This document shows positions 45,782 through 56,283 of a DNA stretch of 64,000 bases, in pieces. The stretch is taken from positions 22,281,308 to 22,345,307 of the forward strand of contig NC_133104.1 in NCBI RefSeq assembly GCF_022965805.1, given 5' to 3'. The stretch's first letter is position 1. Every line of letters starts with the position of its first letter. The translations under genes and the position numbers were made by a program. This stretch comes from Primulina eburnea (lineage: Eukaryota > Streptophyta > Magnoliopsida > Lamiales > Gesneriaceae). The notes beneath the pieces are model-generated. The model was not told the DNA's origin. It did no database searches and worked only from the letters and a program-made list of their open reading frames with translations.

Positions 45782-46059
45782 ATCTATGCTTGGATTTAAA
45801 TTTGGAGGTATAAATCTTTCACAATACCAATTCTAATATGAAAAGCTTGAGGGAAAGCTTGTTCTCGGTTCTGCTGATGAAGAATGAAGAGAAATGAAGA
45901 CAGCTCAACTCATATATGTTGCATGAAATCTCATACGTGTCTTCTTAAAACATTAACACATTTCAGGCGGCGCTCGGGCGGTAAGAATGTACCGCTCGGG
46001 CGCGGCAGTTTCTGTCCAACACTTTTCGAATGATACTTTGGCGCTCGGGCGGTCAAAAT
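45782..46059 (-). repeat. G4 3' LTR, segment 2
   Basis: The 278 bases of G4 LTR between C4 and C5. They contain the first GCGCTCGGGCGG / ACCGCTCGGGCGC motifs and match 62339-62616. Confidence 0.93.
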
Positions 46060-48130
46060 TGAAAGCGGACCGGTTACGGAGGCCGGAAACGCAACGGAAG
46101 CGAAAAATTAAATTTTAAGAGCAAAATTTCGGCCCCCACAAGAACATTGTGCAATATTTACAAAAATTAAACCATACATAGGAGGTTTAAGAAGATATAC
46201 CTATCAACTTAAAGAAGTTGATGAATGGCACCAACTTGATTGTAGAACAACCAAGCTCTTGAAAGGAATGAAGAGTCTACAAGCTTCCCTTCTTGCTCCT
46301 AAATCAAGCCCACCACTTAGCAAGGCAAATCCCCTCAAAAATTGCACTAGAAAATTTTTGAGGATTTTTCAAAGAGAAATTTGTCTCCAAAAATGAAGAA
46401 CAAAAAGGAGAGAAAAATCTTGTGTGTGTTAGAACAAGAAAAATCGGCCAAGTGAGTGTGTTAGTGAGTGGGAGACTAGCCTAGGTAGTTGTGAAAGTTG
46501 TCTCTCAAAAGTTGCATGTCTTTGGAATTTTTTATTAAAAAGTAATCAACAACCTTTCACCTCCCAAGCATGCAAACCCTAGCATGTCTCACATATATTA
46601 TATGGTTTTTAACACATTAAAAACCATAAACTAAATTTTATTATCTCAAACACATTTGAGATTAATTAAATATTACTTGATTTTACTCAAGTCCCACTAG
46701 TTAAATAATTATTTAAATTAAGCTCTACTAGACTTAATATTATTTAATTAATCCAACACTTGAATTAATTTAATTATTTAGACTCTACTAGGTCCACTAG
46801 TAATTAATTAATTCAACACTTGAATTAATTTAATTTAGTCTCCAATAATGTTCATGAAAATCACAATTTTCAACTACATTATTTACTCAGCCAAATTTTA
46901 ATCTTAGGAACACTTCCATAAATTAAAATTTGTATTTCTCTCTTAGAAGTCATACTTCTATTTTTCTTAACGCTTATAAACACATTTATAAGCCGTTCAA
47001 CACATTGAACTATTTTACTTCTCTTCGGGATTTACTAAGCAAGTACTTGTGTGGCCCTCAATGGTTCATTGATACAACTAGCCGTGGGTTCACATCTCAA
47101 TGTGATTCGGACTAAACATGTCCTTATTCGAGCATACCCCAATTGCTCCATTCTTACTTATCAACTCCTTGATAGTAAGAACGTCAGAACTCAAGTCTGA
47201 TAGTACCCAACCAATCACGTTAAACGCCTAGCAGCATCGCTTACGTGATTCCCTAGGTATCACATGATAGTGCCTGCAAGAACCATTCAATTATGGTTAG
47301 CGTACAGTACGGTCCCTTCAACTCATATATCCCGACCGATTCGACAACTATTGGTCTATCGAGAGTTGTCAATGAATCGATACTATGTGTCATGTTGTGG
47401 TTGCATCGATGGTGTAATCTATGAAACCCCTTTCATAATTACCACCATACTCTGATCAGAGATTTCAACCCACATATACATGAAAAACACATAGGATATC
47501 CATACCCGTAGGTAAGCGGTGAATCCCCGACTACAATGCATCGACTCCTATATGTTTCGCCGTAACACCCAACCTTGCCACCTAATGACCCCATAAGAGT
47601 CGGTAAACAAGTCAAAGTGAAACGCTAGCACATAGAGTCTCAATGTTGTCCCGGGTCATAAGGACTAATTCTGTACAACCATAAACCAGGACTTTTCCAC
47701 TCGATAAGTGAGAACCACTTGGAAAGTCCTTTTATGGAGGGTTGTTCAGTGCACTCTACAAGGAGCACCTATCTGCATGTTCGGACATCACAATGTCCCC
47801 TACCAATGAAACATGGTACTCACATCGCAGATACTAGTCTCTAACTCGAGCGGCCTTTATCCTTCTTAGTGGCGGCTGAATCGACTAGGAACGGTTTAGA
47901 ATATACAGTATTCCAAATATGAGTTTCATGATACTCATCATATGAGCATCTCATATTCTTTCTACTATTTGTATATTCAAGGACTTTATCTATGCAACTA
48001 GCATGGGTATAAAGATAAAGATGCGCCAAATTAATAAATTGAAATATTATTAAAATAAAGATCGTTTATACAAAGAGTTTCATTGTGAACAGTCGGCCAA
48101 CACTTGGCTCGACGTGCACCTACTCTAACA
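46060..48130 (-). repeat. C5 3' LTR
   Basis: 2071 bp, TGTTAGAGTAGG ... GGTCCGCTTTCA in element orientation. The facing C4 3' LTR (43700-45776) is its inverted relative, only 283 bp away. Confidence 0.96.
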
Positions 48131-48141
48131 ATCTCCCACTT
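48131..48141 (-). promoter_or_regulatory. C5 polypurine tract
   Basis: The minus strand reads AAGTGGGAGAT between the stop codon region and the 3' LTR. Confidence 0.88.
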
Positions 48142-48144
48142 GCA

Positions 48145-51100
48145 CTAGAGCCAACTACCTATATACTTTAGACCCATTGATTCGCGATGCTTCTCGAACG
48201 ATGGTCCTGGTAAAGGCTTAGTTAGTGGATCAGCAACATTTTCTGCGGAGCCGACTTTGTCAATCACGACATCTCCTCTTTCCACGATCTCTCTGAGGAT
48301 GTGGTACTTTCTCAATACGTGTTTGGACTTCTGATGAGACCTTGGCTCCTTCGCCTGAGCTATGGCTCCCGTGTTGTCGCACATCACCGGGATAGGAGCA
48401 ACTCCATTTGGAATGACGCCCAACTCTTGGACGAAATTCCTAATCCAAACAGCCTCCTTTGCTGCAGCCGATGCAGCAATGTATTCTGCCTCAGTGGTGG
48501 AATCCGCAGTACTGTCTTGCTTGGAACTCTTCCAAGAGACAGCACCACCATTGAGCATGAATATGAATCCGGAGGTTGACTTCGAGTCATCAACATCGCT
48601 TTGGAAGCTAGAGTCGGTATACCCTTCCAATTTTAGTTCTCCACCCCCATAGACCAAAAACAACTTATTGGTCCTTCTCAAATACTTGAGGATGTCTTTC
48701 ACAGCTTTCCAGTGTGGAAGACCGGGGTTGGATTGATATCTACTCACTACACTTAGTGCAAATGCCACGTCAGGACGTGTAGATATCATCCCATACATGA
48801 TACTACCAATAGCCGAAGCATACGGAATTCGTGTCATCGCCGCTATCTCTGCATCAGTCTTGGGAGACATAGACTTGGATAGGGACACGCCATGACACAT
48901 TGGTAGATGTCCTTTCTTGGACTCATCCATCGAGAACCGCTTCACGATGGTATCAATGTATGTGGACTGGGTGAGACCAAGCAATCTTTTTGATCTATCT
49001 CTATAGATCTGTATTCCCAATACAAAAGATGCTTCACCCAAGTCCTGCATTGAGAACTTACTTGCTAACCATATCTTTGTTGATTGCAACATTCCTACAT
49101 CATTCCCAATGAGTAGAATGTCATCAACATAAAGAACAAGGAATGTCACCGCACTCCCACTGACCTTCTTATACACACAGGGTTCCTCAGGATTCTTAGT
49201 AAAACCAAACTCTTTGATTGTACTATCGAATCTGAGGTTCCAACTCCTCGATGCCTGCTTAAGACCATAAATAGATCTTTGAAGTTTGCATACCATATGC
49301 TCACTTCCGATAGATGTGAAACCCTCAGGTTGAGACATGTAAATCTCTTCCTTAATATCCCCATTAAGGAAGGCTGTCTTAACATCCATCTGCCATATCT
49401 CATAGTCATACCATGCAGCTATGGCTAGCAATATCCTAATGGACTTGAACATCGCAACTGGAGAAAAGGTTTCCTCATAGTCAACACCTTGCCTTTGAGT
49501 ATACCCTTTTGCTACCAATCGCGCTTTGAAGGTCAATACCTTCCCATCCGCCCCAAGTTTCCTCTTGTAAATCCATTTACACCCTATGGGAACAGTTCCC
49601 TCAGGTGGATCCACAAGATTCCACACTTGGTTCGAATGCATGGAATTCATCTCAGATTCCATTGCTTCAAGCCATTTGGATGAATCGGCATCTGATAATG
49701 CTTCCTTGAAGGTCCTTGGATCACATCCAAGATTAGGCTCATCATGGCCCTCTTCAAGAAGCAGACCATACCTCACAGGTGGTCTCGAGACTCTCTCGGT
49801 TCTTCTAGGAGCTTGTATCTCCTCACTTGGCTTCTCGGGTGTGGGTTCTACAACTGTGGGTGTCTCTCGAACCTCTTTGAGTTCTATCATCTCGCCTTTT
49901 CTATCTAATAGAAATTCCTTTTCCAAAAAGGTTGCGTTCCTAGAAACAAACACCTTTGTTTCTTGGGGATGATAGAAATAATATCCAATGGAATTTCTTG
50001 GATATCCCACAAAGTAGCATAAAATGGATCGACTATCCAGTTTATCTCCCACTGTCTGCTTCACATAAGCAGGACACCCCCATATTCTTAGATAAGAATA
50101 CTTGGGACGCTTACCCATCCATATCTCATATGGAGTCTTGTCAACTGCCTTTGTATGGACATTGTTCAACAACAGTGCCGCTGTTTCAAGCGCATATCCC
50201 CAAAAGGATGGCGGCAACTCCGTGAACCCCATCATAGACCGAACCATGTCCATCAAAGTCCGGTTACGACGCTCCGAAACACCATTCAACTGTGGTGTAG
50301 CGGGCGGAGTCCACTGCGAGAGAATCCCATTCTCCCTTAGATACTCTTGGAACTCGGCACTCAAGTACTCACCACCTCGATCCGATCGAAGTGTCTTGAT
50401 GCTTCGTCCCAATTGTTTCTCTACTTCACTTCTGAATTCTTTGAACCTTTCAAAGGCTTCAGACTTGTATTTCATCAAATACACATACCCATACCTCGAA
50501 TGGTCATCGGTAAAGGTGATGAAGTAGGCATGTCCATGCTTAGTGGTGATGCTAAGCGGACCGCACACATCGGTATGGATCAAATCCAATAACCCTTTGG
50601 CTCGCTCCGCATGGCCCTTAAAGGGAATTTTGGTCATCTTTCCTTTCAGACAGGATTCACAAGTCGTGAGAGCGTTAATATCAGACATATCAAACATGCC
50701 AACTCCCACTAGCTTGTTCATCCTTCTTAGGGAAATATGACCTAATCGAGCATGCCATAGTTGTGCCGAATTAAGAGTATCTTGTTTGCGCTTATTTGTT
50801 GTTGTTATCGTTTGGACATTGTTAAGTGGAATATCTTTTAATTTTAAGGTGTAGAGATTGTTTTCAAGTTCACCGGTACCAACTAAACATTCATTCTTGT
50901 AAATATTGCAAACACCTTTGCTAAATAAACAAGAAAATCCATCAATATCTAGCATAGAAATGGAAATAATGTTTTTAACCAAGTCTGGTACATACAAAAC
51001 ATCTCTTAAAACCAAATTAAAATCATTGTTCAAACATAAATAAACATCTCCTACGGCTTTGGCATCAACCCTTGCTCCATTGCCCATCCTCAGGAAGGTC

Positions 51101-52077
51101 TCACCCTCTCGGAGCCTCCTACTTCTTCCCATCACCTGCAAATCATTACAGAGATGTGAGCCACAGCCGGTATCCAATACCCAAGAAGTAGAGTTAATAG
51201 AGATATTCACTTCAATGTAGAACATACCTTTAGCAGAACCCTTCTGCGCAAGATATTCCCTGCAGTTACGCCTCCAATGTCCAGGCTTCTTGCAGTGGTG
51301 ACAGATGTCAACAGTCTTTTCAGCCTTCACTGGCACGGCTGCCACAACGGGACTCGAAGTCTGCCTCTTCAAGGGCTCGCTCTTCTTGGTACGCTGGAAA
51401 GAACGCTTCTTTCCCTTCCCAGGTGGACCAGTCTTCGTGCCAGATGAAGAGCCCACATAAAGAACCGGCTTCTCCTTCTTGATCGTGGACTCAAAGGTCA
51501 CAAGCATGTTCACCAACTCTTCAAGGCTGGGCTCAAGCTTGTTCATATTGAAGTTCACGACAAAAGGATCGAAAGAGCTGGGCAATGACAACAGCAACAC
51601 ATCCGTGGTCAACTCCGATGGCAAGATCAAATCCATGCCTACGAGTTTATCCACGAGCCCAATCAACTTTAGGCCATGCTCATGGACCGAAGTCCCATCT
51701 CGCATGCGTAAAGTGATGAGCTCCTTTACTGTGGCATGCCTCAAAGGCCGAGTCTGCTCTCCGAAGAGCTCCTTGAGGTGCATATGAATGTCAGCAGCAT
51801 TCTTTGCATCCTCGAATCGCCTTTGCAGCTCATCGTTCATTGAAGCTTGCATGTAACACTTGGCCTTCAAGTCATGGTCGCACCAATCCTTGTAGGTCTG
51901 CAGTTCCTCGGGACTGCAGTCAGTCGGAGCCTCATCAGGGGGCGACTCAGTAAGTGTGTATGCGATTTTCTCCGAGTTCAAGACAATCTTTAAGTTTCTT
52001 AGCCAAGTGATATAGTTTGGTCCGGTTAGTATGTGTTTTTCGAGAATGACCGAAAACGGGTTGCGAATTGATGACAT
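48145..52077 (-). CDS. gag-pol: C5 copia gag-pol polyprotein, intact (1310 aa)
   Basis: A single frame encoding all copia functions in the order Gag, protease, integrase, RT, RNase H. Gag covers residues 1 to about 285, with zinc knuckle CHHCKKPGHWRRNC at 258-271. The protease motif DTGCGSH is at about 300. The pre-integrase HARLGH...CESCLKGK region starts near 440. The integrase core has SDRGGEY near 563 and a catalytic Glu in the PQLNGVSERRNR region. RT has YVDDI at about 982-986, and RNase H has [12 protein letters not shown] near 1190. The frame ends GLKYIGSWL just before the polypurine tract. The length is typical of a plant copia polyprotein, and no stop or frameshift is seen. The ATG at 52077 is the first codon shared by all four copies. 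Lineage looks Tork/TNT1-like, but I cannot confirm it without a tree. Confidence 0.95.
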   Translation of the reverse strand: MSSIRNPFSVILEKHILTGPNYITWLRNLKIVLNSEKIAYTLTESPPDEAPTDCSPEELQTYKDWCDHDLKAKCYMQASMNDELQRRFEDAKNAADIHMHLKELFGEQTRPLRHATVKELITLRMRDGTSVHEHGLKLIGLVDKLVGMDLILPSELTTDVLLLSLPSSFDPFVVNFNMNKLEPSLEELVNMLVTFESTIKKEKPVLYVGSSSGTKTGPPGKGKKRSFQRTKKSEPLKRQTSSPVVAAVPVKAEKTVDICHHCKKPGHWRRNCREYLAQKGSAKGMFYIEVNISINSTSWVLDTGCGSHLCNDLQVMGRSRRLREGETFLRMGNGARVDAKAVGDVYLCLNNDFNLVLRDVLYVPDLVKNIISISMLDIDGFSCLFSKGVCNIYKNECLVGTGELENNLYTLKLKDIPLNNVQTITTTNKRKQDTLNSAQLWHARLGHISLRRMNKLVGVGMFDMSDINALTTCESCLKGKMTKIPFKGHAERAKGLLDLIHTDVCGPLSITTKHGHAYFITFTDDHSRYGYVYLMKYKSEAFERFKEFRSEVEKQLGRSIKTLRSDRGGEYLSAEFQEYLRENGILSQWTPPATPQLNGVSERRNRTLMDMVRSMMGFTELPPSFWGYALETAALLLNNVHTKAVDKTPYEIWMGKRPKYSYLRIWGCPAYVKQTVGDKLDSRSILCYFVGYPRNSIGYYFYHPQETKVFVSRNATFLEKEFLLDRKGEMIELKEVRETPTVVEPTPEKPSEEIQAPRRTERVSRPPVRYGLLLEEGHDEPNLGCDPRTFKEALSDADSSKWLEAMESEMNSMHSNQVWNLVDPPEGTVPIGCKWIYKRKLGADGKVLTFKARLVAKGYTQRQGVDYEETFSPVAMFKSIRILLAIAAWYDYEIWQMDVKTAFLNGDIKEEIYMSQPEGFTSIGSEHMVCKLQRSIYGLKQASRSWNLRFDSTIKEFGFTKNPEEPCVYKKVSGSAVTFLVLYVDDILLIGNDVGMLQSTKIWLASKFSMQDLGEASFVLGIQIYRDRSKRLLGLTQSTYIDTIVKRFSMDESKKGHLPMCHGVSLSKSMSPKTDAEIAAMTRIPYASAIGSIMYGMISTRPDVAFALSVVSRYQSNPGLPHWKAVKDILKYLRRTNKLFLVYGGGELKLEGYTDSSFQSDVDDSKSTSGFIFMLNGGAVSWKSSKQDSTADSTTEAEYIAASAAAKEAVWIRNFVQELGVIPNGVAPIPVMCDNTGAIAQAKEPRSHQKSKHVLRKYHILREIVERGDVVIDKVGSAENVADPLTKPLPGPSFEKHRESMGLKYIGSWL

Positions 52078-53672
52078 GTCAAAGATTGTACTGAAAAGTA
52101 AAACAGATAAATGTTAATGACTATTTTAAAATATTTAATAAGATATAAAGTTTGGACTTTTACTTTATAAATAATCGCTCCCACTGTTTTGACATTTTCA
52201 CTACCCTCTAGTGAAAACGGGAAACACTTTCCTCAGTAGGTACGTAAGGTCCAATTAGCGAATTGTGATCCCGAATAATATCGGCCATCAAAACTCCCAA
52301 AAGGTAGTTTCCAATTGCATCGCCATGCAACCCTCTACGTATACTTTTGTCTCACGTTTGATTAGGACCCAATAATATGACGTCGTTCATCTTTACGTGT
52401 CAAGCCTAACCCATCGATATTGAACCTTAATGGACGGTCGCCATGAGTTCCCTCAATAATATGAGCCGAAATCATGGGAGTTCCACGTAGTTCACATCAC
52501 CATGTCAATGGATGTCACAGCTTTCCGGCACCCAGGGCCCCCTCAATAATATGAGCCGAGCCCCGAGTACGGGTAACGTTCATCATGCATCCATTGTCGA
52601 TGGAAGACAAGGAAATTATAAACAAATTTATAATTCCCCTTTTCGGACTTGATATTAATTTTGAATCTTATTCAAAATGAGGGTTTTTAATTTTGAAAGG
52701 TCTCATCATTAATTTTATTTTAAAAGCTCGCCATGTTTGATCGTATGTTTGCCGGATTCATGCAACTTTGTTATTATAATAATAATAACGCACATACTCA
52801 TTATTTATAACATATCATGCATATATTATAAATAGAAAACAATACAAGGATGATCAATTGCCCCAAACTCTAATGGCCCGTGTGAGCCAAACACGGGCCT
52901 AGGTCCAATCCTAGGGTAAATGCACGGGATGCAATGCAACTATACTATTACATTAGCATCCTATATTACATGTCTTCGATCTTCATAATCACCAAGGCCA
53001 CCATCTTCCAATCTTGATCTTCCCCTATTCTAATATTTACAATTAAATATCCATGGCACATAGGGATACATCTCATGGGGGTGGGAACGGGCCATAAACC
53101 AAGCCCACTTTATAAATTGATAATTATTACAATCATTCAACACAAATATCCTAGCATACACCTAGCAAATTGGGCTTGGGCTTTTGATCATCCTTCATGC
53201 ATAATATCACATATCATACACCATCAATTAATTATCACTATAATTAATTGATCCAATATTATATATCTTGATCCAATCACTAACCGCCACAATTATAAAT
53301 TAAATTAACAAAGTATACAAACACCTTTGTCTACTTTCAAATTAATTTATTTATAATCGAATTTCTTGCAAATCACAATTTACTATAAATAATTAAAGTC
53401 CTACTCCAATTATTTATTTTATGAGAAAATATGTGCAACATTTGTAAATTTAAACTTAAGGGCCCAAAACTCATTTTTCACCAAAAATATTTTGGCCCAT
53501 TTAAATTTCACAAATTATGTTGGCCATCCAATGGCCCAACAACTCAAGGCCCATGACACTAAGATTGTGTAAAACACTTTTGGAAACCCTAGCCGTCATC
53601 GCCGTCGCCGGAGCTCCGTCGCCGGATTCCGGCAACAAAAATTTTTTTTTTTTTTATTTAAAACAGGAATTT

Positions 53673-53758
53673 CCGGGCAGCCCGTAGGCTGCCCAAACAT
53701 GCTGCCCGAAATAATTCGGGCAGCCCGAAACTCACGGGCAGCAACAAGCTGCCCGAAA
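53673..53758 (-). repeat. C5 leader hairpin array
   Basis: Inverted CGGGCAGCC / GGCTGCCCG units between a T run (53640-53656) and another T run (53763-53777). It has the same position as in C4 but a different unit order and spacing. Confidence 0.83.
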
Positions 53759-53893
53759 ATAATTTTTTTTTTTTTTTGTTTTCCTTCAAAAATTTTCGGC
53801 CTTGCTCATATTCTTGCACATAAAATTTCAAGCGGTTAGAAATCGAATCTCAACATAATATTATGTAAATATAGCACAAAATCCGTAACCTTA

Positions 53894-53905
53894 GCTCGGA
53901 TACCA
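53894..53905 (-). promoter_or_regulatory. C5 primer-binding site (initiator tRNA-Met)
   Basis: The minus strand reads TGGTATCCGAGC, one mismatch to TGGTATCAGAGC, two bases after the LTR end. Confidence 0.87.
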
Positions 53906-53907
53906 CT

Positions 53908-55978
53908 TGAAAGCGGACCGGTTACGGAGGCCGGAAACGCAACGGAAGCGAAAAATTAAATTTTAAGAGCAAAATTTCGGCCCCCACAAGAACATTGTGC
54001 AATATTTACAAAAATTAAACCATACATAGGAGGTTTAAGAAGATATACCTATCAACTTAAAGAAGTTGATGAATGGCACCAACTTGATTGTAGAACAACC
54101 AAGCTCTTGAAAGGAATGAAGAGTCTACAAGCTTCCCTTCTTGCTCCTAAATCAAGCCCACCACTTAGCAAGGCAAATCCCCTCAAAAATTGCACTAGAA
54201 AATTTTTGAGGATTTTTCAAAGAGAAATTTGTCTCCAAAAATGAAGAACAAAAAGGAGAGAAAAATCTTGTGTGTGTTAGAACAAGAAAAATCGGCCAAG
54301 TGAGTGTGTTAGTGAGTGGGAGACTAGCCTAGGTAGTTGTGAAAGTTGTCTCTCAAAAGTTGCATGTCTTTGGAATTTTTTATTAAAAAGTAATCAACAA
54401 CCTTTCACCTCCCAAGCATGCAAACCCTAGCATGTCTCACATATATTATATGGTTTTTAACACATTAAAAACCATAGACTAAATTTTATTATCTCAAACA
54501 CATTTGAGATTAATTAAATATTACTTGATTTTACTCAAGTCCCACTAGTTAAATAATTATTTAAATTAAGCTCTACTAGACTTAATATTATTTAATTAAT
54601 CCAACACTTGAATTAATTTAATTATTTAGACTCTACTAGGTCCACTAGTAATTAATTAATTCAACACTTGAATTAATTTAATTTAGTCTCCAATAATGTT
54701 CATGAAAATCACAATTTTCAACTACATTATTTACTCGGCCAAATTTTAATCTTAGGAACACTTCCATAAATTAAAATTTGTATTTCTCTCTTAGAAGTCA
54801 TACTTCTATTTTTCTTAACGCTTATAAACACATTTATAAGCCGTTCAACACATTGAACTATTTTACTTCTCTTCGGGATTTACTAAGCAAGTACTTGTGT
54901 GGCCCTCAATGGTTCATTGATACAACTAGCCGTGGGTTCACATCTCAATGTGATTCGGACTAAACATGTCCTTATTCGAGCATACCCCAATTGCTCCATT
55001 CTTACTTATCAACTCCTTGATAGTAAGAACGTCAGAACTCAAGTCTGATAGTACCCAACCAATCACGTTAAACGCCTAGCAGCATCGCTTACGTGATTCC
55101 CTAGGTATCACATGATAGTGCCTGCAAGAACCATTCAATTATGGTTAGCGTACAGTACGGTCCCTTCAACTCATATATCCCGACCGATTCGACAACTATT
55201 GGTCTATCGAGAGTTGTCAATGAATCGATACTATGTGTCATGTTGTGGTTGCATCGATGGTGTAATCTATGAAACCCCTTTCATAATTACCACCATACTC
55301 TGATCAGAGATTTCAACCCACATATACATGAAAAACACATAGGATATCCATACCCGTAGGTAAGCGGTGAATCCCCGACTACAATGCATCGACTCCTATA
55401 TGTTTCGCCGTAACACCCAACCTTGCCACCTAATGACCCCATAAGAGTCGGTAAACAAGTCAAAGTGAAACGCTAGCACATAGAGTCTCAATGTTGTCCC
55501 GGGTCATAATGACTAATTCTGTACAACCATAAACCAGGACTTTTCCACTCGATAAGTGAGAACCACTTGGAAAGTCCTTTTATGGAGGGTTGTTCAGTGC
55601 ACTCTACAAGGAGCACCTATCTGCATGTTCGGACATCACAATGTCCCCTACCAATGAAACATGGTACTCACATCGCAGATACTAGTCTCTAACTCGAGCG
55701 GCCTTTATCCTTCTTAGTGGCGGCTGAATCGACTAGGAACGGTTTAGAATATACAGTATTCCAAATATGAGTTTCATGATACTCATCATATGAGCATCTC
55801 ATATTCTTTCTACTATTTGTATATTCAAGGACTTTATCTATGCAACTAGCATGGGTATAAAGATAAAGATGCGCCAAATTAATAAATTGAAATATTATTA
55901 AAATAAAGATCGTTTATACAAAGAGTTTCATTGTGAACAGTCGGCCAACACTTGGCTCGACGTGCACCTACTCTAACA
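53908..55978 (-). repeat. C5 5' LTR
   Basis: 2071 bp, nearly identical to 46060-48130. Differences noticed lie near 54477, 54738 and 55510. It contains the donor-like site (54048) with the adjoining 8-bp hairpin (54051-54070). Confidence 0.96.
54051..54070 (-). other. C5 hairpin next to the donor-like site
   Basis: Minus strand ATCAACTT-CTTT-AAGTTGAT, an 8-bp stem ending two bases before the intron GT. The corresponding stems are ATCAACCT/AGGTTGAT in C3 and ATCAATCT/AGATTGGT in C1, so pairing is kept although bases change. Confidence 0.62.
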
Positions 55979-55983
55979 AAAAT

Positions 55984-56179
55984 GTACCGCTCGGGCGCGG
56001 AAGCTTCTGCCCAAAACATAATTTTGTTGGACAATGGCGCCCGGGCAGGCTTTTTCTACCACTCGGGCGCCACTGAATCTGTTCCAATATTATGCCCTTC
56101 ACATTTTTAAACCAACTAATCTCGGGATGGTCCGTCTATAACTATATCAGTCCCGATTAACTTATAAAATTGCATTACA
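55984..56179 (-). repeat. G4 3' LTR, segment 3
   Basis: From the C5 insertion to the LTR start (plus strand ...TTGCATTACA). It has the remaining GC motifs. It lacks 27 bp near the terminus that the 5' LTR has (around 62802-62832). Confidence 0.92.
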
Positions 56180-56193
56180 TTTCTCCCCCTCTG
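56180..56193 (-). promoter_or_regulatory. G4 polypurine tract
   Basis: The minus strand reads CAGAGGGGGAGAAA, adjoining the 3' LTR and matching the G1 tract. Confidence 0.88.
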
Positions 56194-56283
56194 AAACATG
56201 ATTTCGTCCTCGAAATCGCATGCCATTCTACTAATGCAAGTATAAAAGACAATAACGTTAGAGTTAGGTAAATACTTACATCA

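Larger units (their letters stand above)
52078..53907 (-). other. C5 5' leader
   Basis: 1.83 kb without a gene. It carries the acceptor-like site (intron end 52091), four AATAATATGA-type motifs (near 52275, 52370, 52455 and 52545), the GC hairpin array (53673-53758) and the primer site. Confidence 0.8.
52091..54048 (-). other. Predicted C5 leader intron (1958 bp)
   Basis: Donor GTTGATAG|GTATAT with intron G at 54048 in the 5' LTR. Acceptor ATCTGTTTTACTTTTCAG ends at 52091, 13 nt before the gag ATG. CATTAAC about 25 nt upstream could be the branch site. The length equals that predicted in C4. Confidence 0.52.
46060..55978 (-). mobile_element. Copia element C5 (minus), apparently complete
   Basis: 3' LTR 46060-48130 and 5' LTR 53908-55978, both 2071 bp, with three differences that I could see. 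The flanking duplication is AAAAT (46055-46059 and 55979-55983), with the empty site at 62612-62616. Primer site, leader, one intact gag-pol frame and polypurine tract are all present. It is the only candidate autonomous element in the window and a possible protein source for C4-type copies. Confidence 0.97.

Noticed and set aside
53894..53905. tRNA-like matches at LTR edges as tRNA genes
   Set aside because: Only about 12 bases match the tRNA 3' end complement. No cloverleaf is present, and the position fits primer-binding sites.
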